This document shows, one piece after another, positions 18,540 through 26,940 of a stretch of DNA of 64,000 nucleotides; within the stretch, counting starts at the first letter, position 1; each line of letters opens with the position of its first letter. The DNA comes from Helicobacter pametensis ATCC 51478 (GTDB lineage Bacteria; Campylobacterota; Campylobacteria; Campylobacterales; Helicobacteraceae): NCBI RefSeq assembly GCF_000518225.1, contig NZ_KI912401.1, positions 491,621 to 555,620 on the forward strand. Reading direction: 5' to 3'. The position numbers were made by a program, and so were the translations under genes. The notes beneath the pieces are model-generated. The model saw only the letters and a program-made list of their open reading frames with translations, did no database searches and was not told the DNA's origin.

Positions 18540-19240
18540 TTTTTATCCTTATGATTTTTCCACTTCTGATAAAGATCGGGTCTATGATATTTTGTCTTAC
18601 ATTCAGAAAGGCTAAGTTTTAAACCCGCAATTTTACTATGATTTCCCCTAGAATATTCCAAAGGTGGAGAAATTTTTGAAAATTTTTCATCACATTGGAT
18701 TGTTTTGGCAAAAACAGGAGCCTCGAGCAAAAAATCCTCAAAACTCTCTCCGATCAAAGATTGTGCATTGCCCAAAACTCCATCTAATTGCCTAGAGATA
18801 CTATCACATAGACACAAAGCCGGTAGCTCTCCCCCAGTCACAATAAAATCTCCCACACAAAACACTTCATCAGCCCAGAGCTCAAGTCCTCGCTCATCAT
18901 ATCCCTCATAACGCCCACATACAAATACAATATGCTCTTTTTGAGCAAGCCTTATGCTATCTTTTTGAGAAAACAGTGGCGCACTTGGTGTTAAAAATAC
19001 AATATGTGCCTCTGTAGAAATTGCACTCAAAGCACGATCCAAAACATCAGCACAGATCACCTGTCCAGCTCCACCCCCAATCTGAGGCTCATCGACTTTT
19101 TGATATTTATTCTGCGCAAAATCTCTTAGATTCACAATCTCAATCTCAATCAATCTTTGATCTATCGCACGCTTAAGAATCGAATCCTCAAAATAAAATC
19201 GCACAAGTGAAGGGAAAAGTGTCAAAAAGGTAAATTTCAT
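18536..19240 (-). CDS. trmD: tRNA (guanine-N1)-methyltransferase TrmD
   Basis: 234 residues. Methylates G37 of tRNAs, preventing frameshifting. The SPOUT knot motifs are present: [13 protein letters not shown] near residue 55, [16 protein letters not shown] near 108 and [13 protein letters not shown] near 130. Where most bacterial TrmD proteins have a PHYTRP segment, this one reads EAPVFAKT, a divergence within the tRNA-binding region. One base separates it from rimM. Confidence 0.95.
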   Translation of the reverse strand: MKFTFLTLFPSLVRFYFEDSILKRAIDQRLIEIEIVNLRDFAQNKYQKVDEPQIGGGAGQVICADVLDRALSAISTEAHIVFLTPSAPLFSQKDSIRLAQKEHIVFVCGRYEGYDERGLELWADEVFCVGDFIVTGGELPALCLCDSISRQLDGVLGNAQSLIGESFEDFLLEAPVFAKTIQCDEKFSKISPPLEYSRGNHSKIAGLKLSLSECKTKYHRPDLYQKWKNHKDKK

Positions 19241-19759
19241 CTAACTCTCTAGCCAGATATCTTTGGCTCCAGAAGTTTGAATCTCATCTGAAGATGCGGA
19301 CAAAATATAGCGCTCAATATAGGGGATCATAAAAGTTTTAGGGCGTTTTGTCTCAGCACTATTGGCTGCAACGATTAGATAATCAGTCTCCCCAATCCGA
19401 TCAATTTCTTTGACATACCCTAATAGCTCACCACGCTCCACTACTTTAACTCCAATCAGATCAAACCAAAACATCTCCCCCTCTTGCAATGGACATATCA
19501 TCCTTGTATCTTCTATACTCATACTTAGCACAGCATTAGTCAAAGTCTTGGCACTCTCTAGGCTTTCATATCCATAAAAACACACAATACCATCTTGATA
19601 AGTCTTGATTTTGAGTTTAAAAATCTCTTGTTTGAGATGCCCCTTTTGAGCAAAAAAGGTAACATCAGAAGAAAAAATTTGTGGAAAATCTGTCAAAAGA
19701 TGCAACTTAAGCCCCCCATAAACCCCCACCGTTTTTCCAATCTTAGCGACCTCAATCAT
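19241..19759 (-). CDS. rimM: Ribosome maturation factor RimM
   Basis: 172 residues. N-terminal RimM barrel beginning VAKIGKTVGVYGGLKLHLLTDFP, then a PRC-barrel-like C-terminal half (MFWFDLIGVKVVERGELLGYV and MIPYIERYIL). It assists 30S head assembly with S19. The start overlaps khpA by four bases. It stands between khpA and trmD, the standard order. Confidence 0.94.
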   Translation of the reverse strand: MIEVAKIGKTVGVYGGLKLHLLTDFPQIFSSDVTFFAQKGHLKQEIFKLKIKTYQDGIVCFYGYESLESAKTLTNAVLSMSIEDTRMICPLQEGEMFWFDLIGVKVVERGELLGYVKEIDRIGETDYLIVAANSAETKRPKTFMIPYIERYILSASSDEIQTSGAKDIWLES

Positions 19760-19992
19760 ATGGGTTGAACAACGATCCTGTAGCTCTTTCCATTTTTAAC
19801 TTTGCAACCAGATAATACATTTTTCAAAGAATGAATCATCTTTCCATTCTTGCCTATAAATTTCCCTACATCTTCACAAGAAGCAAAAAGTGTCAAATCT
19901 ACATCGCTCCCATGATCTTGGGATTCCACTCTAATGAGTTCTGGATGTGTTGCAAGTTTCTTGGCATACTCTCTGACAAAATGCTCAATCAT
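19756..19992 (-). CDS. khpA: KH-domain RNA-binding protein KhpA
   Basis: 78 residues, a single type II KH domain with the RNA-contact loop FIGKNGKMIHSL near residues 42-53. KhpA pairs with the Jag/KhpB protein in Gram-positives; a jag gene also occurs in this window near 43 kb. It shares one base with the rpsP stop and overlaps rimM. Confidence 0.93.
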   Translation of the reverse strand: MIEHFVREYAKKLATHPELIRVESQDHGSDVDLTLFASCEDVGKFIGKNGKMIHSLKNVLSGCKVKNGKSYRIVVQPI

Positions 19993-20225
19993 TACTTTGT
20001 AGATGAAAGCTTCTCTACTCTCTCACTCATCTTAGCACCAACACTCTTCCAATAAGCCAATCTTTCTTGATTGATTTTGATATAAGCAGGCTCAACAAGA
20101 GGATTATAAATCCCAATAGATTCAATCCACCCTCCATCTCTTCTTTTTCTACTATCAGTCACAACTACTCTATAAAAAGGCTTTTTCTTTCTACCCATTC
20201 TTGTCAATCGAATCACTGTTGCCAT
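19992..20225 (-). CDS. rpsP: 30S ribosomal protein S16
   Basis: 77 residues; [26 protein letters not shown] and GIYNPL are diagnostic. First gene of its operon. The ATG follows TAAGGAGATGAATTC. Confidence 0.97.
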   Translation of the reverse strand: MATVIRLTRMGRKKKPFYRVVVTDSRKRRDGGWIESIGIYNPLVEPAYIKINQERLAYWKSVGAKMSERVEKLSSTK

Positions 20226-20271
20226 GAATTCATCTCCTTATAAAAATGTTTCAGATATTTCAAAAGCGGTT

Positions 20272-20277
20272 ATTATA
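20272..20277 (-). promoter_or_regulatory. Candidate -10 box for the rpsP operon
   Basis: Perfect TATAAT on the minus strand, 47 bases before the rpsP ATG. Confidence 0.45.
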
Positions 20278-20316
20278 AAGTGTTTTTACACGAAACTGAT
20301 TAAGTTTTTGCAACTC

Positions 20317-20331
20317 GTGGCAAAATGCCAC
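20317..20331. promoter_or_regulatory. Perfect hairpin GTGGCA-AAA-TGCCAC in divergent gap
   Basis: A 6-bp stem with a 3-base loop between rpsP and the divergent aminotransferase gene, flanked by AAGTTT upstream and AAACTT downstream, which could extend the structure. It may be an operator or leader structure. No regulator is assigned. Confidence 0.35.
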
Positions 20332-20368
20332 AAACTTTATAAGTTTAAGATTCTCTTTTGGAGATAGT

Positions 20369-21418
20369 ATGCAACTCTTTAGCGCTGGACCCACTCAAAC
20401 ACCCGATCAAATTCTCTCACTTCTTGCATCTCCAACCCTACATCATCGCTCCAAGGAGTTTGAAGAAATTTTTGAATCATGTGTGACAAATATGAAAAAA
20501 CTCCTAGGCTTACCCCATATATTCTTCCTACTCTCAAGCGGAAGTGGGGGGATGGAGAGCGCATTGAGCAGTCTTGCTCCAAGCAGTGTCCTTGTTTTAG
20601 AAAATGGAAAGTTTGCGCAACGCTGGAGTCAAATCGCACATAACCTCCGCATCCAAACTCACAGCATCACAAAAGAATGGAATCAAGCCCACTCACCCCA
20701 AGAGGTTTTGGATTATTTGCGATCTTATCCTCATATTGAGTGTGTTTGTTTTCAAAGTGTAGAAAGCAGTGGAGGGGTAAAACAACCCTATGCCCTCATC
20801 GCACAAGAAATCAAGGCATATAACCCACAGATTCTAATCATCCTTGATGGCATCGCCTCTATTGGAGCAGAATCTCTCAATCTTACTCATATTGATGCAT
20901 GCATTGGAGCAACGCAAAAAGCACTTATGCTACCCACAGGACTAGCCTTTGTGGGTATCAGCAATCCTGCATTGAAACTCATTCAAACAAGATCACCCCT
21001 CTCCTTCTATCTTGCCTTGCAAAACTATCTTCACTCCCCTATTGCCTTTAGTCTTCCCTCTTCACTTTTTGTCGCACTCTCATGGGTGTTTGAACATCTT
21101 GATTTTGAGATAAATTATCAAGTAGTTGCCAAACGAGCCAAACAAACAAGAGATCTTCTCAATCACTACAAAATCCCCATTTATTCCACATCTCCTGCAG
21201 ACTCTATCATCGCTTTTTGTGATCCACACAATCAGATCAAAAACATCCTTGCACAAGATAAACAAATCCTTATCTCAAGCGGACAAAGTCATCTCAAAAC
21301 TCAAATATCAAGGATTGGAAATTTTGGAATTTTGCAAGACTATGACTATTTCTTAAAGAGCTTAGAAGAAGTTCTTATCTCACTACAAGATAAAAACCTC
21401 CAAAATACTCTATCCTAG
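20369..21418 (+). CDS. Class V aminotransferase (alanine/serine--glyoxylate type)
   Basis: 349 residues, PLP-dependent. The start LFSAGPTQTPDQILSLLASPTLHHRSKEF matches the alanine-glyoxylate/serine-glyoxylate/SgaA group (PGPT then HRS). ILIILDGIASIGAESL supplies the Asp that contacts the PLP ring nitrogen, and IGATQKALMLPTGLAF carries the Schiff-base lysine near residue 192. Helicobacters lack a photorespiratory pathway, so serine synthesis or another transamination is more likely than glyoxylate metabolism; that is inference. Preceded by GGAGATAGT. Ends four bases inside convergent lon. Confidence 0.85.
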   Translation: MQLFSAGPTQTPDQILSLLASPTLHHRSKEFEEIFESCVTNMKKLLGLPHIFFLLSSGSGGMESALSSLAPSSVLVLENGKFAQRWSQIAHNLRIQTHSITKEWNQAHSPQEVLDYLRSYPHIECVCFQSVESSGGVKQPYALIAQEIKAYNPQILIILDGIASIGAESLNLTHIDACIGATQKALMLPTGLAFVGISNPALKLIQTRSPLSFYLALQNYLHSPIAFSLPSSLFVALSWVFEHLDFEINYQVVAKRAKQTRDLLNHYKIPIYSTSPADSIIAFCDPHNQIKNILAQDKQILISSGQSHLKTQISRIGNFGILQDYDYFLKSLEEVLISLQDKNLQNTLS

Positions 21419-23805
21419 ACCAAAGTTTCTTGGAGCACCTCTTCTATTTTCTCCACAGCAATAATTTCAAGCCCTTCTTTGACCTCAGATGGAATCTCAT
21501 CTAGATCTCTTTGATGATTTTTAAGCGGGATTAAAACCTTTTTCACTCCAGCCTTATATGCAGCGATCAATTTTTCTTTTAAGCCCCCGATGGGCAAAAC
21601 TCTTCCGCTCAAAGTCAGCTCACCAGTCATCGCAACATCAGCTCTAATCTTGCGATCACTTAAGATAGAGGCGATTACACTTGCCATCGCAATGCCCGCA
21701 CTTGGACCATCTTTGGGTGTTGCACCCTCTGGGACATGCAAATGCAAATCATAATACTCATAAATTGGCTTAACTCTCTTATCTTTATCATCTTTATGAG
21801 ATGCTTCCTTTGGGGTTTTGAGTTTTGTATCTAGTTTTCCCTCAGAGAGCAAAACCTTGATCACAGAGTGAGCAATCCGTGCTGATTCTTTCATCACATC
21901 TCCCAGACTTCCAGTCAGAGCAAGATTCCCTTTCCCCAAAACACGCACAACCTCAATCTTAAGCACATCACCTCCCACACTTGTCCATGCCAATCCATTC
22001 ACAACCCCAATGCGATTGACCTTATCAGCAGGATCGATCTCAAAAACAATCCTATCTAGAAAATCAGATAAATTTTTTTGATTGATTGAGACCTTACTCT
22101 CTCCTCCATCCAAACTCTCAAGTAAAATCTTTTGAGCACTTTTGCGCATGATTGTTGCAATTTGCCTGCGAAGATTGCGCACTCCAGATTCTCTTGTATA
22201 TTTTTCTATGATTTCTTTGAGCGCACCTGAGGTAATACTCACTTCATAGTTTTTTAAGCCATGCTTTTTGAGCTCTTGGGGAATCAGATATTTTTTGGCA
22301 ATCTGCTCCTTTTCTTGGGGAGTGTAGCTTGAAATCTGAATAAATTCCATACGATCTTTTAGGGGAGCTGGGATCTGTGAAATATCATTGGCTGTGGCAA
22401 TAAAAACAACATGTGAAAGATCAAGATTAAAATTAGTGTAATAGTCGCGAAATTCTTTATTTTGTTCAGGATCCAAAATCTCTAAAAGCACACTTGTAGG
22501 ATCTCCCCTAAAACTACGCCCTACTTTATCGATCTCATCAAGCACCATCACAGGATCCATACTTTTGGCATCAATCAATCCCTGAGTGATTCTCCCAGGC
22601 ATTGCTCCAAGATATGTACGACGATGACCCCTTAACTCATTTACATCTTCCAATCCCCCCAAGGCAAGACGCACAAGAGATCTTCCCATCGCTTTAGCAA
22701 TTGAATTTGCCAATGAGGTTTTTCCCACACCTGGAGGACCATAAAAACACAAAATCGTTCCCTTAGAATCTTTACTTTCTTTACCCCTGAGAGCAAGCAA
22801 TTCTTTGACAGCAAAATATTCGACGATTCTTTTTTTGGGTTTTTCAAGAGAATAATGATCACTATCAAGTTGTTTTTGCACATTTTGGATTGAGATCTTT
22901 TCTTTGCTAAGTTTGCCAAAAGGGATCTCTAATACCCACTCGATATAGTTTTGGATGATATTTGCATCCCCACTATCTTGATTCATTTTACTCAGACGAT
23001 CAATCTGGCGCTTAATCTCTTTGTGAATCTCCTCATTGATATGAGGCTTGATTTTGGCAAGCTTATCTCGATAGCGCTCAATTTCCTCTTCTTTCTGCCC
23101 CTCAAGTCCAAGCTCTTTGTGAATCTGTCTAATTTGTTCTTTGAGAAAATACTCTTTATTTACCTTGTCCATCTTGTTTTGGACACGACTTTTGATCTCT
23201 CGTTGTAACTTTTGATTCTCAATATCTGCCACGATTAGCTCAATCAAAAGCAATAATCTCTCTTGCACATCATCTTTGGCAAATAACTCATAAGCTTGAG
23301 ATTTTTTAGGTTTAAGACTTGAGGCGATCAGATCAACTATTCGATTGGGATCTTGTGCTTCTTCTGTTGCTCTAAGAAGCTCTGGAGAGATAGAAGAATT
23401 GACATTGGCCAAATATTGAAGCTGCTCACGCAAAACCTCCAAAGTCGCCTCAATCATTTCTTGATTGTAAGGTTTATAAACAAAAGTCTGAGCACTTCCC
23501 TCAAGTGGCGAGTGAGAAGTGAGTTCTTGGATAATAGCCTTCCCAATCCCTCTAAATAAAATCTTCATACGACCATCAGGCAAAGCCACCTTGCGCATAA
23601 TTTCCCCCACCACACCCACACGATAAAAATCCTCATTACTCCCCTCTTCAAAAAAGGCAATCAAGAGTTTTTTGCTTCCACTAAATGCTTGATTGATGGC
23701 TTGAATATTTTTTTGATTACTCACAAAAACGGGGGTGATCATAAAGGGATAGACAGAGAGATTCTCCTCTACAATAATGTTTATTTTGAACAAATCTGGA
23801 TTCAT
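21415..23805 (-). CDS. lon: ATP-dependent protease Lon
   Basis: About 796 residues with all three Lon parts: the N-terminal substrate domain (1-200, VYPFMITPVFVSN), a coiled coil (200-300, then EIHKEIKRQIDRLSKM), AAA+ core with Walker A GPPGVGKTSLANS and Walker B MVLDEIDKVG, and the C-terminal peptidase with serine in PKDGPSAGIAMAS and lysine in AAYKAGVKKVLIP. The ATG chosen follows AGGAGGTTGG; an upstream TTG would overlap the ribosome site. It degrades misfolded and regulatory proteins. Eight bases after bamD, same strand. Confidence 0.97.
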   Translation of the reverse strand: MNPDLFKINIIVEENLSVYPFMITPVFVSNQKNIQAINQAFSGSKKLLIAFFEEGSNEDFYRVGVVGEIMRKVALPDGRMKILFRGIGKAIIQELTSHSPLEGSAQTFVYKPYNQEMIEATLEVLREQLQYLANVNSSISPELLRATEEAQDPNRIVDLIASSLKPKKSQAYELFAKDDVQERLLLLIELIVADIENQKLQREIKSRVQNKMDKVNKEYFLKEQIRQIHKELGLEGQKEEEIERYRDKLAKIKPHINEEIHKEIKRQIDRLSKMNQDSGDANIIQNYIEWVLEIPFGKLSKEKISIQNVQKQLDSDHYSLEKPKKRIVEYFAVKELLALRGKESKDSKGTILCFYGPPGVGKTSLANSIAKAMGRSLVRLALGGLEDVNELRGHRRTYLGAMPGRITQGLIDAKSMDPVMVLDEIDKVGRSFRGDPTSVLLEILDPEQNKEFRDYYTNFNLDLSHVVFIATANDISQIPAPLKDRMEFIQISSYTPQEKEQIAKKYLIPQELKKHGLKNYEVSITSGALKEIIEKYTRESGVRNLRRQIATIMRKSAQKILLESLDGGESKVSINQKNLSDFLDRIVFEIDPADKVNRIGVVNGLAWTSVGGDVLKIEVVRVLGKGNLALTGSLGDVMKESARIAHSVIKVLLSEGKLDTKLKTPKEASHKDDKDKRVKPIYEYYDLHLHVPEGATPKDGPSAGIAMASVIASILSDRKIRADVAMTGELTLSGRVLPIGGLKEKLIAAYKAGVKKVLIPLKNHQRDLDEIPSEVKEGLEIIAVEKIEEVLQETLV

Positions 23806-23813
23806 CCAACCTC

Positions 23814-24518
23814 CTACCAATTAAAAATCATCACATACCAAGGTTTATAAGAAGGAAGAATATAATCGATCTTTTTGATCTCCAATGCCTCCATCACATA
23901 CCAAGGCACTCCATTTGTGACATTTCTAAAATTCTTTCTCAAATCCTCATCATTGCGATCTAGATACAACTTGGCTGCATATTTCTTGTTTTCTTTTTGA
24001 TATACATTAGCAATCGCTGAATTCAATTCTGCTTGACCTAACTTAAATTTGGTCAGAATATATGCGACATAGGGTGTGTAGATCTCATCTGGATAAGCAT
24101 CCAAATAGTTTTGAATCTCAACCATAGAATCCATCATAAATTGCTGATCCTTGCTGTGATTTTTGAAAGAATAATATCTGGCTAAAATCTTGAGATAGTT
24201 GATATAACTATAGTTTGCACGATTTGAAAAACGCTTCAAATACTCATCAAAATAAAATTCTGCAAGCAAAAATTCATCTTGTGCCATATGTGCATGTCCC
24301 AAAGCAAGCATCGCCTCTGGCACTAGCGGAGAGTTCACATGCTCACTTTGCAATGAAGCGAATTTGGTATCAGCTGTTTCAAGATTGCCATAGCGAATCT
24401 CTTTGAAAATTTCTTCATACCAATACATCGCAGGCTTATCATACTCATCGACCTTTTTAGAGCATGCAACAAAAAACATCCCCAAACACACAACACAAAC
24501 AAACAACCGAATCTTCAT
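23814..24518 (-). CDS. bamD: Outer-membrane assembly lipoprotein BamD (ComL)
   Basis: About 234 residues. Lipoprotein signal KIRLFVCVVCLGMFFVACS with the lipobox cysteine near residue 19, then TPR-like helical repeats (YWYEEIFKEIRYGNLETADTKFASLQ, ALGHAHMAQDEFLLAEFYFDEYLKRF). BamD is the essential lipoprotein of the BAM complex that folds beta-barrels, which would include the outer-membrane proteins seen at both ends of this window. The start is the ATG that begins the signal peptide. Upstream of lon, as in H. pylori from memory. Confidence 0.92.
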   Translation of the reverse strand: MKIRLFVCVVCLGMFFVACSKKVDEYDKPAMYWYEEIFKEIRYGNLETADTKFASLQSEHVNSPLVPEAMLALGHAHMAQDEFLLAEFYFDEYLKRFSNRANYSYINYLKILARYYSFKNHSKDQQFMMDSMVEIQNYLDAYPDEIYTPYVAYILTKFKLGQAELNSAIANVYQKENKKYAAKLYLDRNDEDLRKNFRNVTNGVPWYVMEALEIKKIDYILPSYKPWYVMIFNW

Positions 24519-24760
24519 TCCCACATCTGACCTTACAACAAAATGCAATCATTTACAAACTCAATGCGAGTTTTTATTATTTTGCCCTTTAAGAAGTGTG
24601 CGATTATATCTCACACGGCTCTAGTTGTATATTAATTTTAAAATGTTTTAGGATAGAATAAATTAAAAACGACAAGACTGCACTCACTCCCAAATATCAA
24701 GATCAAAAAGCGAGAAGCCGTCCTGTTGATATTGAGATATAGACTATCAGGAGAATAAAG

Positions 24761-25159
24761 ATGGTTTTTGAGGTAAAGTCACCCATTTTAGGTTTTGAAG
24801 ATGTAGGCAAAATGAGACTTGAAAAGATTGATGATCTTTTTATGAAACTCTCTAATGATGAAGATTCTTCACCAATTTTCACTCTGATCAATCCCTTTGC
24901 ACTGCGTCCTTATGATTTTGAGATCCCCTCAGCTCTTGAGCTTCTTTTAGATATTAAAAATGAAGAGGATGTTTTGGTTGGCAATATTATGGTGATTCAA
25001 ACTCCAATTGAGCAATCAACGATCAACTTTCTAGCCCCAGTAATTTTCAATATCAAAAACAAAACAATGGCACAAGTCGTCTTAGATAGCGCCAAATATC
25101 CCCAATACGGACTTGCAGAAACCATTGACTCTTATTACAAAGATCAAATTCAATCTTAA
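24761..25159 (+). CDS. fliW: Flagellar assembly factor FliW
   Basis: 132 residues. The family pattern is clear: SPILGFEDVGKMRLEKIDD at the start, FTLINPFALRPYDFEIPSAL in the middle and STINFLAPVIFNIKNKTMAQVVLD near the end. FliW binds flagellin and antagonises the translational regulator CsrA; csrA is also present at 48 kb. The ATG follows AGGAGAATAAAG. The flanking 240-base gap to bamD holds no gene that I can support. Confidence 0.95.
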   Translation: MVFEVKSPILGFEDVGKMRLEKIDDLFMKLSNDEDSSPIFTLINPFALRPYDFEIPSALELLLDIKNEEDVLVGNIMVIQTPIEQSTINFLAPVIFNIKNKTMAQVVLDSAKYPQYGLAETIDSYYKDQIQS

Positions 25160-25165
25160 AAGCCT

Positions 25166-25945
25166 ATGCAAAACTTCATCTTAATTGGTTATGGGAATCT
25201 AGCCTCTGCGATGATGGATGGCTTTTCCAATCATCCTGACTTTCGTTTGGCCAACTTTTATGTATTTGGACGCGATTTTGAACGCGCCCAAACATTTGCT
25301 TCACGCTATCCCAACCTTCAAGCAATCTCATCTTTAGAGGAATTTGTCTCCAAAGATTCAATTCTTATTCTTTGTATCAAGCCCAAAGGTCTCTCCTCTC
25401 TTCAACTCAATCAATCATTTTTCTTGCTTTATTCTGTGATGGCTGGCGTGGAGAGCTCAACCCTCAAGCGGCATTTCCCCCTAGCGCAAAATATCACACG
25501 AGCAATGCCAAATGTCAGTGCAAAAGTTCAAAAATCAGCAACAAGTCTATTTTGCATAGGCACACATGAAGCTCAAGCCCTATCCATCAAACTCACTCAA
25601 GCCTTTGGCTGGGCAACAGTCCTAGGAGATGAAAGCTTGATTGATGCTAGCATTGCCACCAATGGAAGTTCTCCAGCTTTTTTAGCCCTCATTGCAGAAG
25701 CATTGATTGAAGCAGGAGTGCGTGAGGGGATTGCTTTTAATCAAAGTCGAGAGCTTGTATATGCTACTTTTGAGGGGTTTGCCCACCTTCTCTCATCCTC
25801 CACCCCACAAGAGATCAAAACACTTGTTACAAGTCCTGGAGGAACGACTGCTGAGGGCTTGGCCTATTTAGAAAGTCATGCTCTAAAAGGGATCATCCAA
25901 GAAGCAGCACACCAAGCTGTTTTGAAAGCTAAGGGAAAAATCTAA
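25166..25945 (+). CDS. proC: Pyrroline-5-carboxylate reductase
   Basis: 259 residues. NAD(P)-binding start FILIGYGNLASAMMDGF, ITRAMPNVSAKV near residue 112, and the C-terminal signature LVTSPGGTTAEGLAYLE near 225. Catalyses the last step of proline synthesis. It starts six bases after fliW and is followed by miaA within three bases, giving a three-gene plus-strand operon. Confidence 0.94.
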   Translation: MQNFILIGYGNLASAMMDGFSNHPDFRLANFYVFGRDFERAQTFASRYPNLQAISSLEEFVSKDSILILCIKPKGLSSLQLNQSFFLLYSVMAGVESSTLKRHFPLAQNITRAMPNVSAKVQKSATSLFCIGTHEAQALSIKLTQAFGWATVLGDESLIDASIATNGSSPAFLALIAEALIEAGVREGIAFNQSRELVYATFEGFAHLLSSSTPQEIKTLVTSPGGTTAEGLAYLESHALKGIIQEAAHQAVLKAKGKI

Positions 25946-25947
25946 CC

Positions 25948-26940
25948 TTGCATAATTTTCGCCTAATCGCCATTCTTGGTGCGACTGGAAGCGGGAAAAG
26001 TGCATTTGGCTTGGAGCTTGCTCAACAGCTCAACTGCGATATTTTTTCCCTTGATTCTCTAGCGATCTATCAAGAGTTTGATATCGTCTCAGCCAAACCC
26101 TCCAAAGAAGAGCTCGCGCAAATCCCACATCATGGAATCAACATCCTAAAACCCAATCAAGCAAACAATGCCCCACTCTTCAAAACTCTCCTTCTTCAAG
26201 CCATTCAGCAAAGCCAAAAAAAACAACACAAAGCCCTCCTTATCATCGGTGGATCAAGCTTTTATCTCAAAAGTATTATTGAAGGACTCTCTCCACACCC
26301 TCCTCTCTCTACCCAACAAAGTCAAGCTATTCACAAGCAGATTCAATCCCTACCCGATCCCTACACATTTTTGCATGCCATCGATCCAAACTATCCCATC
26401 CATCCCAACGATACCTATCGCCTCTATCGGGCTCTTGAGATTTATTTCGCAACCCACACTCCTCCATCTCTTTTCTTTGCCAATCATCCACGAGAGCCCT
26501 TTCCACATCCGATTGAAAAATATGCACTCTCTATCGATCGCGATCTCTTAAGAAAGCGCATCTTAAAAAGGACACAATCTATGCTGCAAAAAGGATTGCT
26601 TGAGGAGATTGAATCTATTTTTAAGCATTATGATTATTTGATTCAGCCAGCAGGTGCAATCGGCGTCAAAGAATGTATCCAATACCTCACCCAGACTCCA
26701 CTTGAAGTCCTACAAGGAAAAACCCCTCCCCAAAACCCAAAGATTGCCTCAAATATCCAAGAACTCTGCACACTTATCTCAACTCACACAGCCCAACTTG
26801 CCAAACGCCAAAGCACATTTAATCGCACTCAATTTGGCTCAATCTTATCGACATCGCAATCAATTAAAAATTTACCAAAAACAGGGATCATCTGTGGCAA
26901 CCAAGAAGAGCTTAAAGCTTTCATTCTGCAGACATTTTAA
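25948..26940 (+). CDS. miaA: tRNA dimethylallyltransferase MiaA (TTG start)
   Basis: 330 residues. P-loop LGATGSGKSAFG near residue 9, FSLDSLAIYQEFDIVSAKPS near 32 (DSxxxYxxxDIxxAKP signature), PNDTYRLYRALEIY near 152 and a late AIGVKECIQYL. It prenylates A37 in tRNAs reading U-initial codons. The best start is a TTG with AAGGGA about 12 bases upstream; no ATG precedes the P-loop. The 3' end overlaps the convergent symporter gene by four bases. Confidence 0.92.
   Translation: MHNFRLIAILGATGSGKSAFGLELAQQLNCDIFSLDSLAIYQEFDIVSAKPSKEELAQIPHHGINILKPNQANNAPLFKTLLLQAIQQSQKKQHKALLIIGGSSFYLKSIIEGLSPHPPLSTQQSQAIHKQIQSLPDPYTFLHAIDPNYPIHPNDTYRLYRALEIYFATHTPPSLFFANHPREPFPHPIEKYALSIDRDLLRKRILKRTQSMLQKGLLEEIESIFKHYDYLIQPAGAIGVKECIQYLTQTPLEVLQGKTPPQNPKIASNIQELCTLISTHTAQLAKRQSTFNRTQFGSILSTSQSIKNLPKTGIICGNQEELKAFILQTF

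Noticed and set aside
24550..24580. Short stem-loop AAACTC-AATGC-GAGTTT with T-rich tail in the bamD/fliW gap
   Set aside because: Looks like a plus-strand terminator, but no plus-strand gene precedes it and the stem is only 6 bp. Probably chance.
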